Below, in pieces: positions 49,932-60,720 of a DNA stretch of 64,000 nucleotides. Source of the stretch: Margaritispora aquatica. Its lineage: Eukaryota > Ascomycota > Leotiomycetes > Helotiales > Discinellaceae. Positions within the stretch are counted from its first letter, which is position 1, and every line of letters begins with the position of its first letter. Below the pieces are notes generated by a model. The model did no database searches and had not been told where the DNA came from. It saw only the letters and a list, made by a program, of their open reading frames with translations. Position numbers and translations under genes: made by a program. The DNA lies in NCBI GenBank assembly GCA_007644065.1, contig VJWN01000005.1, positions 1-64,000 on the forward strand. The letters run 5' to 3'.

Positions 49932-51414
49932 TCAAGCAAACTTAGCCAAACACCCCTTAAAGATCTCGACGAACCGCCACACTTCCTCGTACGTATTATA
50001 CAGCGGCACGGCCGCCACGCGAATGACGTCCGGTTTCCGCTTGTCGATGACGATGCCCGCCTCATCCAGCATGTCCATCAGGGTATCGATGCGACCCGGG
50101 ACGAGCTTGACGCTCAGCTGCGTGCCCCGCGCCTCGGGGTTCGACGGCGTGATGATCTTGAACTGATCGGAGCCGGTGGAGAGCAGCAGGTGCTCGGCGT
50201 AGGCGGTTAGGTGCACGGATTTCGCGCGGATGGCGGCCATGGAGGTTTGGGCGTGGATGGTGAGCGCGCCGGCGAGACAGGTGAGGTCGATGACGGAGGG
50301 GTTGGAGACTTGGAAACCGCTCGCGCCCGGGGAGGGGCGGAAGTAGTTGTCCATTGCCATGCGGCCAGTCTGGTCGCCGCCATACCAGCCGGACAGGCGA
50401 GGGCGGAAGACGGGTGTCTCGCCGTTATATTCGACTTTGCCGTGACGCTCGTGGACGAAGAGCCCGGCGATTGCACCTGGGCCGGCGTTCATGTACTTGT
50501 AGGTGCACCAGGCTGCGAAGTCGACGTTCCAGTCGTGCAGCTGCACAGGAACATTTCCTGCTGCGTGGGCGAGATCCCAGCCGACAATGAGGCCCTTGGA
50601 CTGTCCGTAGGCGGTGATGGTCTTCATGTCGAAGAATTGGCCCGTGTAGTACTGGATGCCGGGAAGGAGGATGAGCGCCGTGGTCGCGGCGTGCTCGTCT
50701 ATGACGGCGAGGATGGACTCGGTTGAGACTTCGTATTCGGAGTCGTCCTTGGGACCGATCATCACCATTGCTGTGTCTGGGTTATAGCCGTGCATGCGGA
50801 TCTGAGACTCGATGGCGAAGTGGTCACTTGGGAAGGCTTTCCAGTCCATGATGACTTTATTCTTCTCGGCCGTGGGACAGTAGAATGAACCCATCAGGAG
50901 GTGCAAGTTCATGGTTAAGGTGCCCATTGTTGCGACTTCATCTGGAAGAGCACCGAAGATAGGTGCTTGTTGCTTGGAGACTTCTTCGGCGAGGAGTTGC
51001 CATTGCGAGACTGGTGAATCTTGGAGTTTTCTGAAATGACCGTGGACACCGATGCTCGACCAGGTGTTTAGATGTGTTTGAACGTATTCTGATACTGCTT
51101 TTGGTTGGAGGCCAAGCGAGTTTCCGCAGAAGTAGATGCATGGGTCATCTGATGTTGATTCTGGAGACGGGGAGCTATTAGTAATGTCATGTGATAGCGG
51201 GGGTACATAAGCAAGCTATCTTGGGGGAGGACCTACCTGGCTTGACCACCTTCTGGGATTTAATATTTGATTTAGAGGGAATAATGAATTTGGATCTGAA
51301 TTCTCGCAAAGGATCTTGGGCATCAAGTGATTGCGCATAAGACAACTTGCTTGCTTCTGATGGGAATGAAGGCTTTATTGTTGCAATTACTTGAGGCTCT
51401 TGAACGGATCCCAT
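49932..51414 (-). CDS. BNA5: Kynureninase (L-kynurenine hydrolase)
   Basis: Two exons, 51414-51237 and 51160-49932, give 468 residues, the usual length. PLP-enzyme signatures are intact: [13 protein letters not shown] near the N-terminus, the [10 protein letters not shown] loop, and [13 protein letters not shown] with the Schiff-base Lys281. [17 protein letters not shown] and the C-terminal [16 protein letters not shown] also match the family. It cleaves kynurenine to anthranilate and alanine, or 3-hydroxykynurenine to 3-hydroxyanthranilate, in the cytosol. It shares a ~630-bp divergent promoter with the dioxygenase gene, so the two are probably co-regulated. Fungal genomes often have more than one copy; this may be a pathway-specific paralogue rather than the NAD-biosynthesis housekeeping enzyme. 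Confidence 0.95.
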
Positions 51415-52045
51415 TGTGAAGGACTGGAGGTGGGGGGTGGAGATATTGATGAATAGTGTTAATTGGGTGAGTGGTTGATAGAGGAGGATGGTTCAGACAC
51501 ACAGTTCAAGTGAGCTGGTGAATTGAATTGGAATGGATGGGATGAAAAATGACCTTTCTTCGTTCTTTCTCGTACCACTTTGTAGCCAGCTGCTGTACCA
51601 CCTATCTCATCCACGCACCTCATTCCTAATGCAAGTCAGTCTCAGTTTGTTAGTGCATTTGTTGGGAACGCCCACCTTCGTTTAGTGTTCCGCATCCGTA
51701 CCGTGTCTGGTCCGCCCCTTTCCGTCTCGGTTCCGTGGTATCACGGGGTTCCACTTGTGCAAATTGCAAAGAATGGATTCTGTAACGGGCATCGTGTAAT
51801 TCTCGTGGGAAATACGGCGGGATTGTATCTGACTCGGAAGCGTCATGCGAAGATGAACCTTGCTATTGCTGAATCGTGTTGTGCTTTTCATGTCAGAGAA
51901 GTCCTTCACATTTCGGGACGACAGAACAGAATCACCACAGTCTATCTTCATCACGAACAATAATTGAGATCACCGAAACAAGAAGTCATCTAGAACTCTT
52001 TGTCTTTGTTATTGTATTTGACGTTAATCTTCCAAATCTATCACA
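51415..52045. promoter_or_regulatory. Divergent promoter between kynureninase and indoleamine dioxygenase
   Basis: The 631-bp space separates two head-to-head start codons (51414 minus, 52046 plus). The frames inside it (for example 51682-51963) lie antisense to one another and show no family features. No binding site was firmly identified. Shared regulation of the two kynurenine genes is inferred from the arrangement. Confidence 0.6.
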
Positions 52046-53471
52046 ATGTTAGGCCCTTTGAACTTGAACTTAGATGACTACTTGGTGTCATTCAACAACG
52101 GCTTTCTTCCCAACGAATTACCCCTCGCAGTACTACCAGATACATACTACGCATGCTGGGAAGAAGTCTTGTCGCAATTACCTGCTTTACTCAAAAGCGC
52201 CTCTCTCCGAAGTCATGTCGATGCTCTTCCAATACTCAATACATCGAGGTTAACAAATGAGAAAGAATGGCAAAGAGCATACCTGATCCTCGCCTTCTTC
52301 ACCCACGCCTACATCTGGGAAGCTGGTGGGCCATCCGAAGTATGCTGATGTCCTCTGAAACATAGTCAGCGAGACTAACATAGTTTCAGATTCTCCCACC
52401 CCAAGTCTCAATTCCCTTCCTCGAAGTCGCCGCTCATCTCGGCCTTCCTCCAACAGCAACCTACTCCGCTTTCAACCTCTGGAACTACACCACCACCAAC
52501 CCCTCCAACCCCTCGCTAACCGACCTCACCAACCTCCGCGCCCTGCACACCTTTACTGGGTCCCGCTCTGAAGAATGGTTCTACCTCATCTCCGTAGCCA
52601 TCGAGGCCGCGGGTGCACCCATCATTCCTACCATGCTGGAGGCGCTCTCAGCAGTCCGCGCTAACAATCCCTATGTGATCCTCTCCTCGCTCGTCAAGTT
52701 CTCTCACTGCGTCCAGGAAGTCGGCAAGATTCTGCAGCGCATGTACGAGGAGTGCGATCCCATGGTATTCTACAACGAGATTCGTCCGTTCCTGGCAGGC
52801 AGCAAGAACATGGGTGTCGCAGGCTTGAAGCGAGGTGTCTTCTATGATGAGGGCGAGGGTAAAGGCGAGTGGAGAATGTATAGTGGCGGAAGTAATGCGC
52901 AGAGCTCGTTGATTCAGTTCTTCGATGTGGTGTTGGGCGTTGAGCATTCGCTTACTGGTGGTCCAAAAGGATCGAAGAATGGGTTCCTGGCTGTTAGTCT
53001 CTCCCCTCTGTTCTTCTGCTTGTGTATTCTCAAGTCTTTCTCCTCAAACTCTTCATATTTCAAATATAGAAATCTAACCCCCTTCAGGAAATGCGCAATT
53101 ACATGCCCGGACCCCACCGCGCTTTCCTCGACACGCTCTCCACCCTCCCAGAATCTAGCATCCGCGACTACGCTCTCAACTCCACCGTTCCGGAAGTAGT
53201 AGAAGCATATAACCTTGCCGTCGCTGAGCTCGCACACTTCAGGGACATCCACATCCAGATCATCACGCGATATATTATCACGCCTAGCCGAACGATGGCA
53301 AAGCTTGCGGAAAGTGGCGTCGTGGAGAAGATCGGGAACAAGGGCTTGAATATTGCAGTCGCAAGTACGGGCAGTGAGAAGGGCAAACTGCATGGCACCG
53401 GCGGCACGGACTTGGTTGCGTTTTTGAGGCAGAGTCGGGATGAGACGAGGGAGACGAGGGTCCCTGAGTAG
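52046..53471 (+). CDS. BNA2: Indoleamine 2,3-dioxygenase
   Basis: Three exons, 52046-52339, 52390-52992 and 53088-53471, give 426 residues. Conserved IDO blocks are clear: SGGSNAQSSLIQFFDVVLG, EMRNYMPGPHRAFL and the C-terminal GTGGTDLVAFL. The proximal heme histidine sits in DIHIQIITRYI (His354), equivalent to human His346. The enzyme is a cytosolic heme protein that oxidises tryptophan to N-formylkynurenine, the first step of the kynurenine pathway. The donor of intron 2 is gttagt, an acceptable GT site. Head-to-head placement with kynureninase and closeness to formamidase give a complete Trp-to-anthranilate set. Filamentous ascomycetes usually carry several IDO paralogues, so this copy may be specialised. 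Confidence 0.95.
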
Positions 53472-54709
53472 AGCAGATTTGATGAGTGGTCTTTCTTCGA
53501 TGACTGGGTGATTGCGCGCGTGTTAGGGTGGATTTTCTGGCGGATTGAGGGTTGGATAGAAGTTGGTGTATTGGCGTTTATGGGTATTGGGTGTTGACGG
53601 GACTCGATCTCGCTGTCCCTACAGCAGATATGCATAGATGGGTAGATGAAGTAGTAATCAGCATAGCATAGCATACTTTAACGAGTCTCTGACGATCCTA
53701 ACCGACCAAATATGTTAGTATCATCCGATTGCGCTTGTTGGATTTGGATAACCTAAAATCTTCGGATTAGTCGAAAATTTGAGTATATTGCACATTTGGT
53801 TGTATAGGTGACTTATTTTTTCTTTCCTGAAGACAGCTCTGTTATAGTCGCTAACAGAGCTTGATATGATAGAATTGGATTCTATCAAGATACCAAGCAT
53901 ACCTTGGACGATGAGCTTCGTATCGATGTGCTGGCAGACAAGTTTCCGTTGTTCGTCCACTCAGCCAGCAGTACATTACCTATGACTGTATTCGTGACGG
54001 TCAAGGCTTGATCTTAATCTCTCTAGATCTCTCTCTCGACGGATCGCATTGTACCTTATTTAGGCGTCTGAATACTGGGGCAAGGCAAGATCGAATGTGT
54101 CGCCAAAGCGTAAGTTTTGAGCCAGCAAGATGGAGATGGCTTTTGAGGAAGATCACGGGGTTCCAAATTGACTATCCAAGGCTTGCATTGACTGAGCAAA
54201 CCAAGACCCCCAATGATCCAGCCAAAATCTTCCTCGTGAGGAGATATTGAGAATAAGACGAGCTGGCCTACCTACTTAGGTCAGTCCAGCCTTCTACCTA
54301 GGCCTCGCACTGCAATCTCGCAATGCTGCAAAACTAGAAGACATAGACGATACAACCAACATGATTGGGACTTCGCAGATAACGAAGACATAGTAATTTT
54401 GGTCTGGATGGCTCCCTATGCTTGTTCGCGCTTTGGCGAGTAGGCTTCAAGAATTTCTGTATGGACGAAGAAGATAAACCATGAAACTTTGCGAGGTATC
54501 GAGAGAGCAGGAAAATATGCCTCAGGCTTTATTAGGCACGCCAAGAAACGCATGGTAGTAGGTGAGTTTAGCCGAAAGATCAAAGAGCCGACTAAAGCCG
54601 GTAAAAATCCTCTTGACAAAAAGATGAGCCAAAGAAAAAAAAAATGCTTTCTCAGCATGCAGCATCCTCAGAAACTGTAAAAGAAATTCAAAAAATAAAC
54701 TTTCAAGTC
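53472..54709. other. Gene-free stretch
   Basis: No supported gene. Short frames (for example 54008-54250) have no family features. It ends at the serine tRNA gene. Confidence 0.4.
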
Positions 54710-54820
54710 CGACACCTATGAGATTTGAACTCATGCTCCCGAAGGAACTAGCTATTTATCTGATCTCACAGATGAGAAACAGGTTCTAGGCTAGCGCGAT
54801 AACCACTCCGCCAAAGTGCC
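54710..54820 (-). tRNA. tRNA-Ser(AGA) with intron
   Basis: Read on the minus strand the gene begins GGCACTTTGGCGGAGTGG. It has a D-arm, an anticodon stem CTAGC/GCTAG, the loop CTAGAA with anticodon AGA, an intron of about 30 nt after position 37, a long variable arm (TTCC/TTCG/GGAGC), the T-arm ATGAGTTCAAATCTCAT and acceptor AGGTGTC with discriminator G. The long variable arm and G discriminator support serine. Confidence 0.85.
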
Positions 54821-55362
54821 TTGTTGTGATTGGATGTAAGCGAATTCAAAAGCTGAGTATATAATAAGTGTATCAGCTGTTTAAACGTGGAGATTCAAGC
54901 ATTTGTCGATGGAAGAATGGAATGCAATTTTGTAAGAGGGGCTGTGCGTGGTTCTGATTCGATTTCGTTCGAATGGTTGTGGGGAGGGCTTGGGTTTCAC
55001 CTCACCGCCTGTTTCTACCAATATCAAAATCCATCTTGTATTTCGCGGTCCTTGTCCTTGAACATCGCTTTTCTCATCAATCACTGCTTTTCATCAAAGG
55101 CATATTTATCTACAGTATCATTTGCAGAAGTCTGTCGAGGTACAAACTACAACCTTGGTGATCAAATCAACAAAATTGTAGAGGACTAATTTTCATCATT
55201 TGTCCCATTCCCATCAAGACCAGTGGTCACCTATAGATCTCATGTCATTTATGGCGACTATGCTTGTGCTTCAATTGACATAGCGACCAACCTCACACAA
55301 TACTAGGTACATACCTATTTTTTGTAAACTGTTTTATAACAACCTGCCTATCGTCTTCAGTA
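54821..55362. other. Gene-free stretch
   Basis: Nothing supported between the serine tRNA and the kinase relic. Confidence 0.4.
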
Positions 55363-56727
55363 ATGGCTAGAGTTAGGCCTGAGAATCTCCAATTCCTTTG
55401 GCAGTCCCCATCACTGTTCTTTAAATGTCATTCAAGGTTCCAATCGCTCTTAAACGTCATCGCGGCCTGCCCTCCAAAAGGACTTGTACGATCTCTTTGC
55501 ACGATACCATCTAGCGATTCAACACCTGCAGCTACACAAAACCAGATAAACAAGTTAGTTGTAGGCTCGAGTCTGACAAGCGAGTTTGAGCACCAATATT
55601 CCGTTGAATGCGTGTTCCAAGAGAAAGATCACAGACCAGAGAGAGTTCTTCTTGCCTCGAGCGTGATTGAGTATTTCATCGGCTCCCTATCTCCAGTCAT
55701 TCAACAGGCTTATTTCGTTCGTGAAAAAAGAGAAGAGATGATGTACACAAATTTATCCTCAAGGAAATTCCCCCTTCAATTTTTGAGTCAGCTCGCGATA
55801 TGCAAAGAGACCTTATAATGCACAAGCGTAGCCCTTATCTCCGACTCATGCAAGACATTATTCCTGAGCAATCGGTTCTCATATATGAATATCTCACCGA
55901 CAACTTACTCAGCCTCACCCAAAAGAATATCCCACTTGCTTCAAGAAAACGAATCCTGCGGAATGCCCTTCGTGGTCTTGCAGTATTACATGACAAGAAT
56001 ATCGTCCATGTAGGCACTTCCTTGTCATGAATAAGTCTCGCTTACAGCAACGGCACTGATCTTGGATAGATATCAAAGCAAACAATATTGTAGTTGACTA
56101 TGAGAACGCCGACGAAAGTATAGTTGTAAGGAGAACTCAGCTTGCCGGTTTTGAGGATGCTGCATATGTGCCTCCTGGTAGTGACCGTGTGGGATCTCAA
56201 GTTGGCAATCAGCTTTGGCGCAGTCCTGAGGCTCATGCTCAAGGTCGTGTGAACTCACACTCTGACATATTTTTCTTTTGGAATAGTTGTAAGTTTGTTG
56301 CAGTCATTCCTTCCGCACTATCCTCAGATAGTGTTCAGGACCTAACATTTCCTCTTCGTGTATATACGTTCTGTCTCGGATTGTCATTTTTGCCCCCTCT
56401 GCCAAAGACATGGAAGACCCTGAAATGGAGCCTCTATCTATCATTGTGGAACGCCAACTCTCTTACTTCGCCGAACTTGACACGTTCGATGCGCTTTTGC
56501 GCCACCTCAGTCCCGAGAGCCCGTGGTGCGAAATTTTCACTGTGATCCGTGGCGGGTTTGACGAACAGAACCGACGCAAGCCTTTTCGCTTTTAGAAGGT
56601 TGAGAAGCTAGGATTCGATCAAGATTTTATGGACCTGGTTGGGAGAATGACGAATTTTGATCCTGCTCAGAGGATTACTGCTCGTGAGGCGTTGATGCAT
56701 AAGTGGTTTGCTGATGTCGATGGCTGA
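55363..56727 (+). pseudogene. Broken protein-kinase-like gene
   Basis: Pieces of one fungal kinase-like protein lie in order but in different frames. An N-terminal frame (55363-55818) is followed, after a frame change near 55780, by kinase-like sequence YLRLMQDIIPEQSVLIYEYL and RILRNALRGLAVLHDKNIVH. Next come the catalytic-loop-like DIKANNIVVDYE (near 56070) and WRSPEAHAQGRVNSHSD (near 56214-56266). The end is FMDLVGRMTNFDPAQRITAREALMHKWF (56623-56706, stop at 56725-56727). The catalytic loop reads DIKANN where active kinases have HxDxxxxN, but no consistent GT-AG splice joins it to the upstream VH. An in-frame TAG also interrupts at 56593-56595. Some breaks could be introns, but not all fit. 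It is most likely a decayed copy of a Ser/Thr kinase-like family common in filamentous fungi. Confidence 0.7.
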
Positions 56728-57272
56728 TGGGAAAAGCATACTCAAGTATATTTGTAAGATTGTTGTGCCAAACCAACCTGTTCTAGCAACAATCCAAAAG
56801 AATTTGGGATATGAGGGATCTCAGTGTAACTTCTAGATGTTGGATCACAGCATTTGATACTGATGGATTCTGGCAGTGTGTCTCAAGGTATTTGTTTCTC
56901 TCAAGTTATGTCTTTACAACAATTTTCTGTTGGCAGGTCTCTGTTTTCTAATTCCTCTTTAATAAATATATGTTTAGATACAATATCCATTCGTTTTTTT
57001 TCATCTTTTTGGCTTGGATCACACTGAATTCAAGTCGCCCATGCCTTGACTTTTACCTAGTATCAGCAATAGATCACTACTGTCACATTGCGCTTTCCTT
57101 GAATTCCTTCCACTGCTGCCGAAATCAACAAACTCAAAACAGATCATAGTCCAAGAAAACCGCAAATATCATTCAAAACCTCATGTTCTCACACATTCTC
57201 CAAGTCCCAGTCGTTCATACTTGACAGCACAACATCAATCAATACGGGTTCTCAATACGAAACAAGCTCAAG
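56728..57272. other. Gene-free stretch
   Basis: AT-rich; no gene seen between the kinase relic and the RNase H-like relic. Confidence 0.4.
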
Positions 57273-57782
57273 ATGGACTACTCAATAGAATTCTTCGTGG
57301 GTGGATGTGTTAGAAAACGGAGCGCTGATAGAACAGCAGTTGCGGCTGCAGTTGCTATTATGCAAACCAGCACTGATCATCGATGCACCTGGACACAAGA
57401 TGTTTGCCCTCCAACAGTCCAACGAGCCGAATTCCAAGCCATTATCTTGGGCCTGGAGCACGCTTTGCAGATGAACTCTGTCCTACAACCTCCAGCCTGT
57501 TTTCTCGTCACAATATACTCAGACTCGCAATACGTCATCAATTGTGTGGCTCGATGGGCCGATTCCTGGAATGCCGCAAGCTGGACCGCCGCTTCTGGAC
57601 GGCCAGATGCGAACATTGATTTGATTTGAAAGGCGTTTGAGTTGAGGCAGCGATTGGAAATACACGAAACTGTGAAATTTGTTTTCATTCCACAAAAACA
57701 GCAAGCAGAGGTCGAGGGATTGTGCAATCAGGCCATGAACAGAGCTTTGTTGAGCAAAGATCGTGAAGGCACTGCTGATTGA
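57273..57782 (+). pseudogene. RNase H-like protein with an in-frame stop
   Basis: The frame opens MDYSIEFFVGGCVRK and shows RNase H-fold patterns: AEFQAIILGLEHAL (the conserved Glu helix) and VTIYSDSQYVINCV (the conserved Asp strand). TGA at 57627-57629 stops it after DANIDLI. The same frame continues for 50 codons with family-like sequence (FELRQRLEIHETVKFVFIP, then EGLCNQAMNRAL) to a stop at 57780-57782. Homologues have a residue such as Trp at the interrupted position, so a G-to-A change of TGG is a likely cause. It could be a host RNase H paralogue or a transposon-derived domain. Functionality is doubtful. Confidence 0.65.
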
Positions 57783-58658
57783 GTTACACTTGAACAATGT
57801 ATCACAGGCAGATGATGGAAGATATTCTGGAGCATGGGATCGTACTCGGAGAGAGGCGGGCAGTGCCACACATTCTTTTGCTGCTTGATCTCAACCATTA
57901 CGGCATCACTATGAAGGCATTGGTGGTCTTGTTACTTTGGTGCTTGAGGTGATGCAATTTGCCAGTTGAGGGAGGAATCATGAAGAGCGGATGTAGGGAA
58001 TTAGTTTTCTCTAAAGAAACTCAACATGGCATGAATATACCGCTTTCACTTCACTATTGCTGCGCCCGATAGTTCTCCTGTCATGACCTCATGATCGTGC
58101 TTTGGATCATTACCGCGATGTGTGCACTTCTAAAAGTAACATCAATCATCACGCGCGTGATCATCTATCCAGAAGATGAGCCGATGCCTTGCTTCATACT
58201 CTTGAGGACATACTTATTCCCATATATTGAGGTTCCGAAAGTTTCATCGCAACGAGAGACGTGGGCCACAACGTCCACGTTACAACATTGTAGATTGACT
58301 GACAAGAAAACATAAAATTACTTAATCCCATGAAGAAAAGAGATTACAAAAGGATAGTATAAAAATCCGTGACTTTCGCAGCTCGAATATCCAATCATTA
58401 GTTAGCAACTTCGAGGTGTACTCCCACCAGGTACAATTGATCTTGTAAGAACATATATACAATGGAAAGTATGAGTAGCAGGAATAATTAAGAAGAAATA
58501 GGGGATTTACTTTAAGATAAAACTATTAAAAATGGAGTTGGATCGAAATGAGGTTGGGATTCCGTTCTATCTGCCAAGCCGCCTTCACGTGACCCACTTT
58601 CCGTCAAGAGCTTGATATTTTTGTATTATGAACTGACCTTCAACCAATCAGTAATGAT
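57783..58658. other. Gene-free stretch
   Basis: No supported gene. It ends at the lysine tRNA. Confidence 0.4.
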
Positions 58659-58754
58659 GCCCGGGTAGCTCAATCGGTAGAGCGTGTGGCTCTTATGACT
58701 GTACACCATTCAGACGGCACCTCAAGGTCGTGGGTTCGAGCCCCACCTCGGGCT
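58659..58754 (+). tRNA. tRNA-Lys(CTT) with intron
   Basis: It begins GCCCGGGTAGCTCAATCGG, with D-stem GCTC/GAGC, anticodon loop CTCTTA giving anticodon CTT, and an intron of about 23 nt. Then come AAGGTCG, the T-arm GTGGGTTCGAGCCCCAC, and acceptor CTCGGGC pairing with GCCCGGG. One anticodon-stem pair looks mismatched. Confidence 0.88.
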
Positions 58755-59200
58755 CAATTCCCGATGTTCAAGAATATTCTTGAGATCGATTTTTTGCAGT
58801 TTTTTTCTACTGCTGTTGTGGTGGAGGGGGAGATCACTCCGATGTGATTTCGGTGTGTGGTTGGGAACGAAGTCCTTACCCAAAGGTTTGATTAAGCGAT
58901 GTCGTATCATCAAACAGCACAAGTTAAAATTATCCAACACCTCTTTTGCCTCCCAATGTTGCGCAACAAGAGCACTTAGAACCCTTTTGTTGCATCTTCA
59001 AAACACGATAATTCGATCAAGGAGATACGTCAATAGCATCTCAAAAGCTTGTACCAAACGCAGCACCTGCAACGATTAGTCCAAGTCAGTGGTCATATCT
59101 GCATGACTTACCCAATGATGAAAAAGCTGTCCACACTCTTGCGAGAACTAGCAATTTATTGTAGAGATCTTGGATTGTCTGCAATTCCACCAAATTTAGC
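58755..59200. other. Gene-free stretch
   Basis: Nothing supported between the lysine tRNA and the membrane-protein relic. Confidence 0.4.
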
Positions 59201-60720
59201 TATGTGTCCCTAGTACGCGAAAGGCGATATTCAGCTTTCTGCATAGCTTCCTCACTGGTCCATTGAGCATTTTCTTGGTTGCGTAGCTCGTTTCTCATAT
59301 TCGTCCAAGTCTCCAGCGGATTGATGCTCAGCAATCTTCGCTGTATTTCCCCAATATGCACTCAACCATCCAATCCTCTCGCTTACTCCCATCACACTCC
59401 ATAGGCAGGCTACGATTGCAAATGGGACGGCGGTGAGCCATAACATGGATCTAGCATCTGTGAGGTATAAGTGTCTGTACCAAATTTGGGTAATGAGAGC
59501 CGAAGCATTGAAGCCAAGTCTCAAACATATGGTAATTCTCTAGTCTGAAACCAACAAGATACCAAATTTAGTCTTCTTGAGTCTCGTGGAGAAAGCAACC
59601 TACACATAGTTGTAGCCTGTGTTGCATCCCAGCTTCCTTCGAGGATTCCTCGGTGATAAAATTTCTGGCGTCTGGCGAAATTAGTCCTAACGCCTCATTA
59701 ATATCCAGCGATAATTTGGAGCATCACTTCAGTGATCAGTGTTGGCGCAATGACGGAGAGATACATGTTACCTACATACCATCAGCAAGCCACATCGGTC
59801 AAAATACTGACACAAGCAACATAAGACGGCCTACACATTACGCCTGAAAAATATGACGACTGGATTCCTCACAGATACTCAGAAGTGATAAACGGAAAGG
59901 ATACACTTGCTACCAGGTTCCCAACCAGCAAGGGCTACAATAAGCCAAGATATTCGAGGCCGGGTACACCAGAACAAAGTGAAGGTCTTGATGCTGAGAT
60001 GACCAAATGTCAACGTCCTCTTGATTATGGTTGCATCCACAGTATTACTAGCTATATTGAGTCCCGCCCCGATTGGTCTAGAAAAGAACCACCTCTGCGA
60101 CTCCTGTCCACCAAATCTCTTGAAGCTGAGCATCTCGATAACATCTCGACGACCGAGGATGGGCATGATAAAAAGCATAGCAATATTCACAGCTCGCCAT
60201 ATGCTTTGTTTCAATAAAATTATGCTTCTCTGGTTCAAATTGGCTGGTCCACGGTTGTCTTTTTGGATGTGAATGCATCTGACTTGGTTACAATAGTTAC
60301 TTCGCTAATTTCGAGCGTCTTGAAGCGCTGCAGTCCTTTACTCCAGTTCCCAGGCAGGCCATGCTAGTTCTTTCCGCGCGAATTACAGTTGCCGCCTAGC
60401 CAAGGAAGCCAAAGGACTTGGTTGATGCCGTGGCATGAGGAGCAGCTTGTGCTGCTGAGACCTTTGCACAGACAGTGGAAATCCAGGAAGTACCTTTTGA
60501 CGTTTTTGGTTAGATGTTCGAATACATATAGATTGATGAAGTTCATTTTGGGTAAGACTAACTCATGAACTGTACAAATAACGCCGAAGTGTCTTGAACA
60601 GTATCTGATATTAAATCCCGAGACTAAGGGAAGGCAGCCTCCTGTTGCGCAATCAGGTGTCCAGCTAATAGTCGATGGGCCCATCTCGTATGTCTTGTCT
60701 TCGCGATTTTTGAGATAAAA
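59201..60720 (-). pseudogene. Decayed Cys-rich membrane-protein gene
   Basis: Minus-strand pieces in order resemble one fungal hypothetical membrane protein. The first is MGPSTISWTPDCATGGCLPL with RHFGVICTVHE (60684-60555). After a possible intron comes CKGLSSTSCSSCHGINQVLWLPWLGGNC. An in-frame TAG follows GKN where HGLPGNWSKGLQRFKTLEIS continues (near 60367-60300), consistent with a TGG-to-TAG change. Further down are hydrophobic segments (AVNIAMLFIMPILG; MLWLTAVPFAIVACLW) and a plausible C-terminus (TWTNMRNELRNQENAQW) in a different frame, ending at 59201. No function is known. The frame losses and stop support a pseudogene. Confidence 0.55.

Noticed and set aside
50211..50726. Plus-strand 171-codon frame opposite kynureninase
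   Set aside because: Antisense shadow of a conserved coding exon.
51682..51963. 92-codon frames on both strands between kynureninase and IDO
   Set aside because: Mirror-image frames over the same bases in a promoter; neither resembles a protein family.
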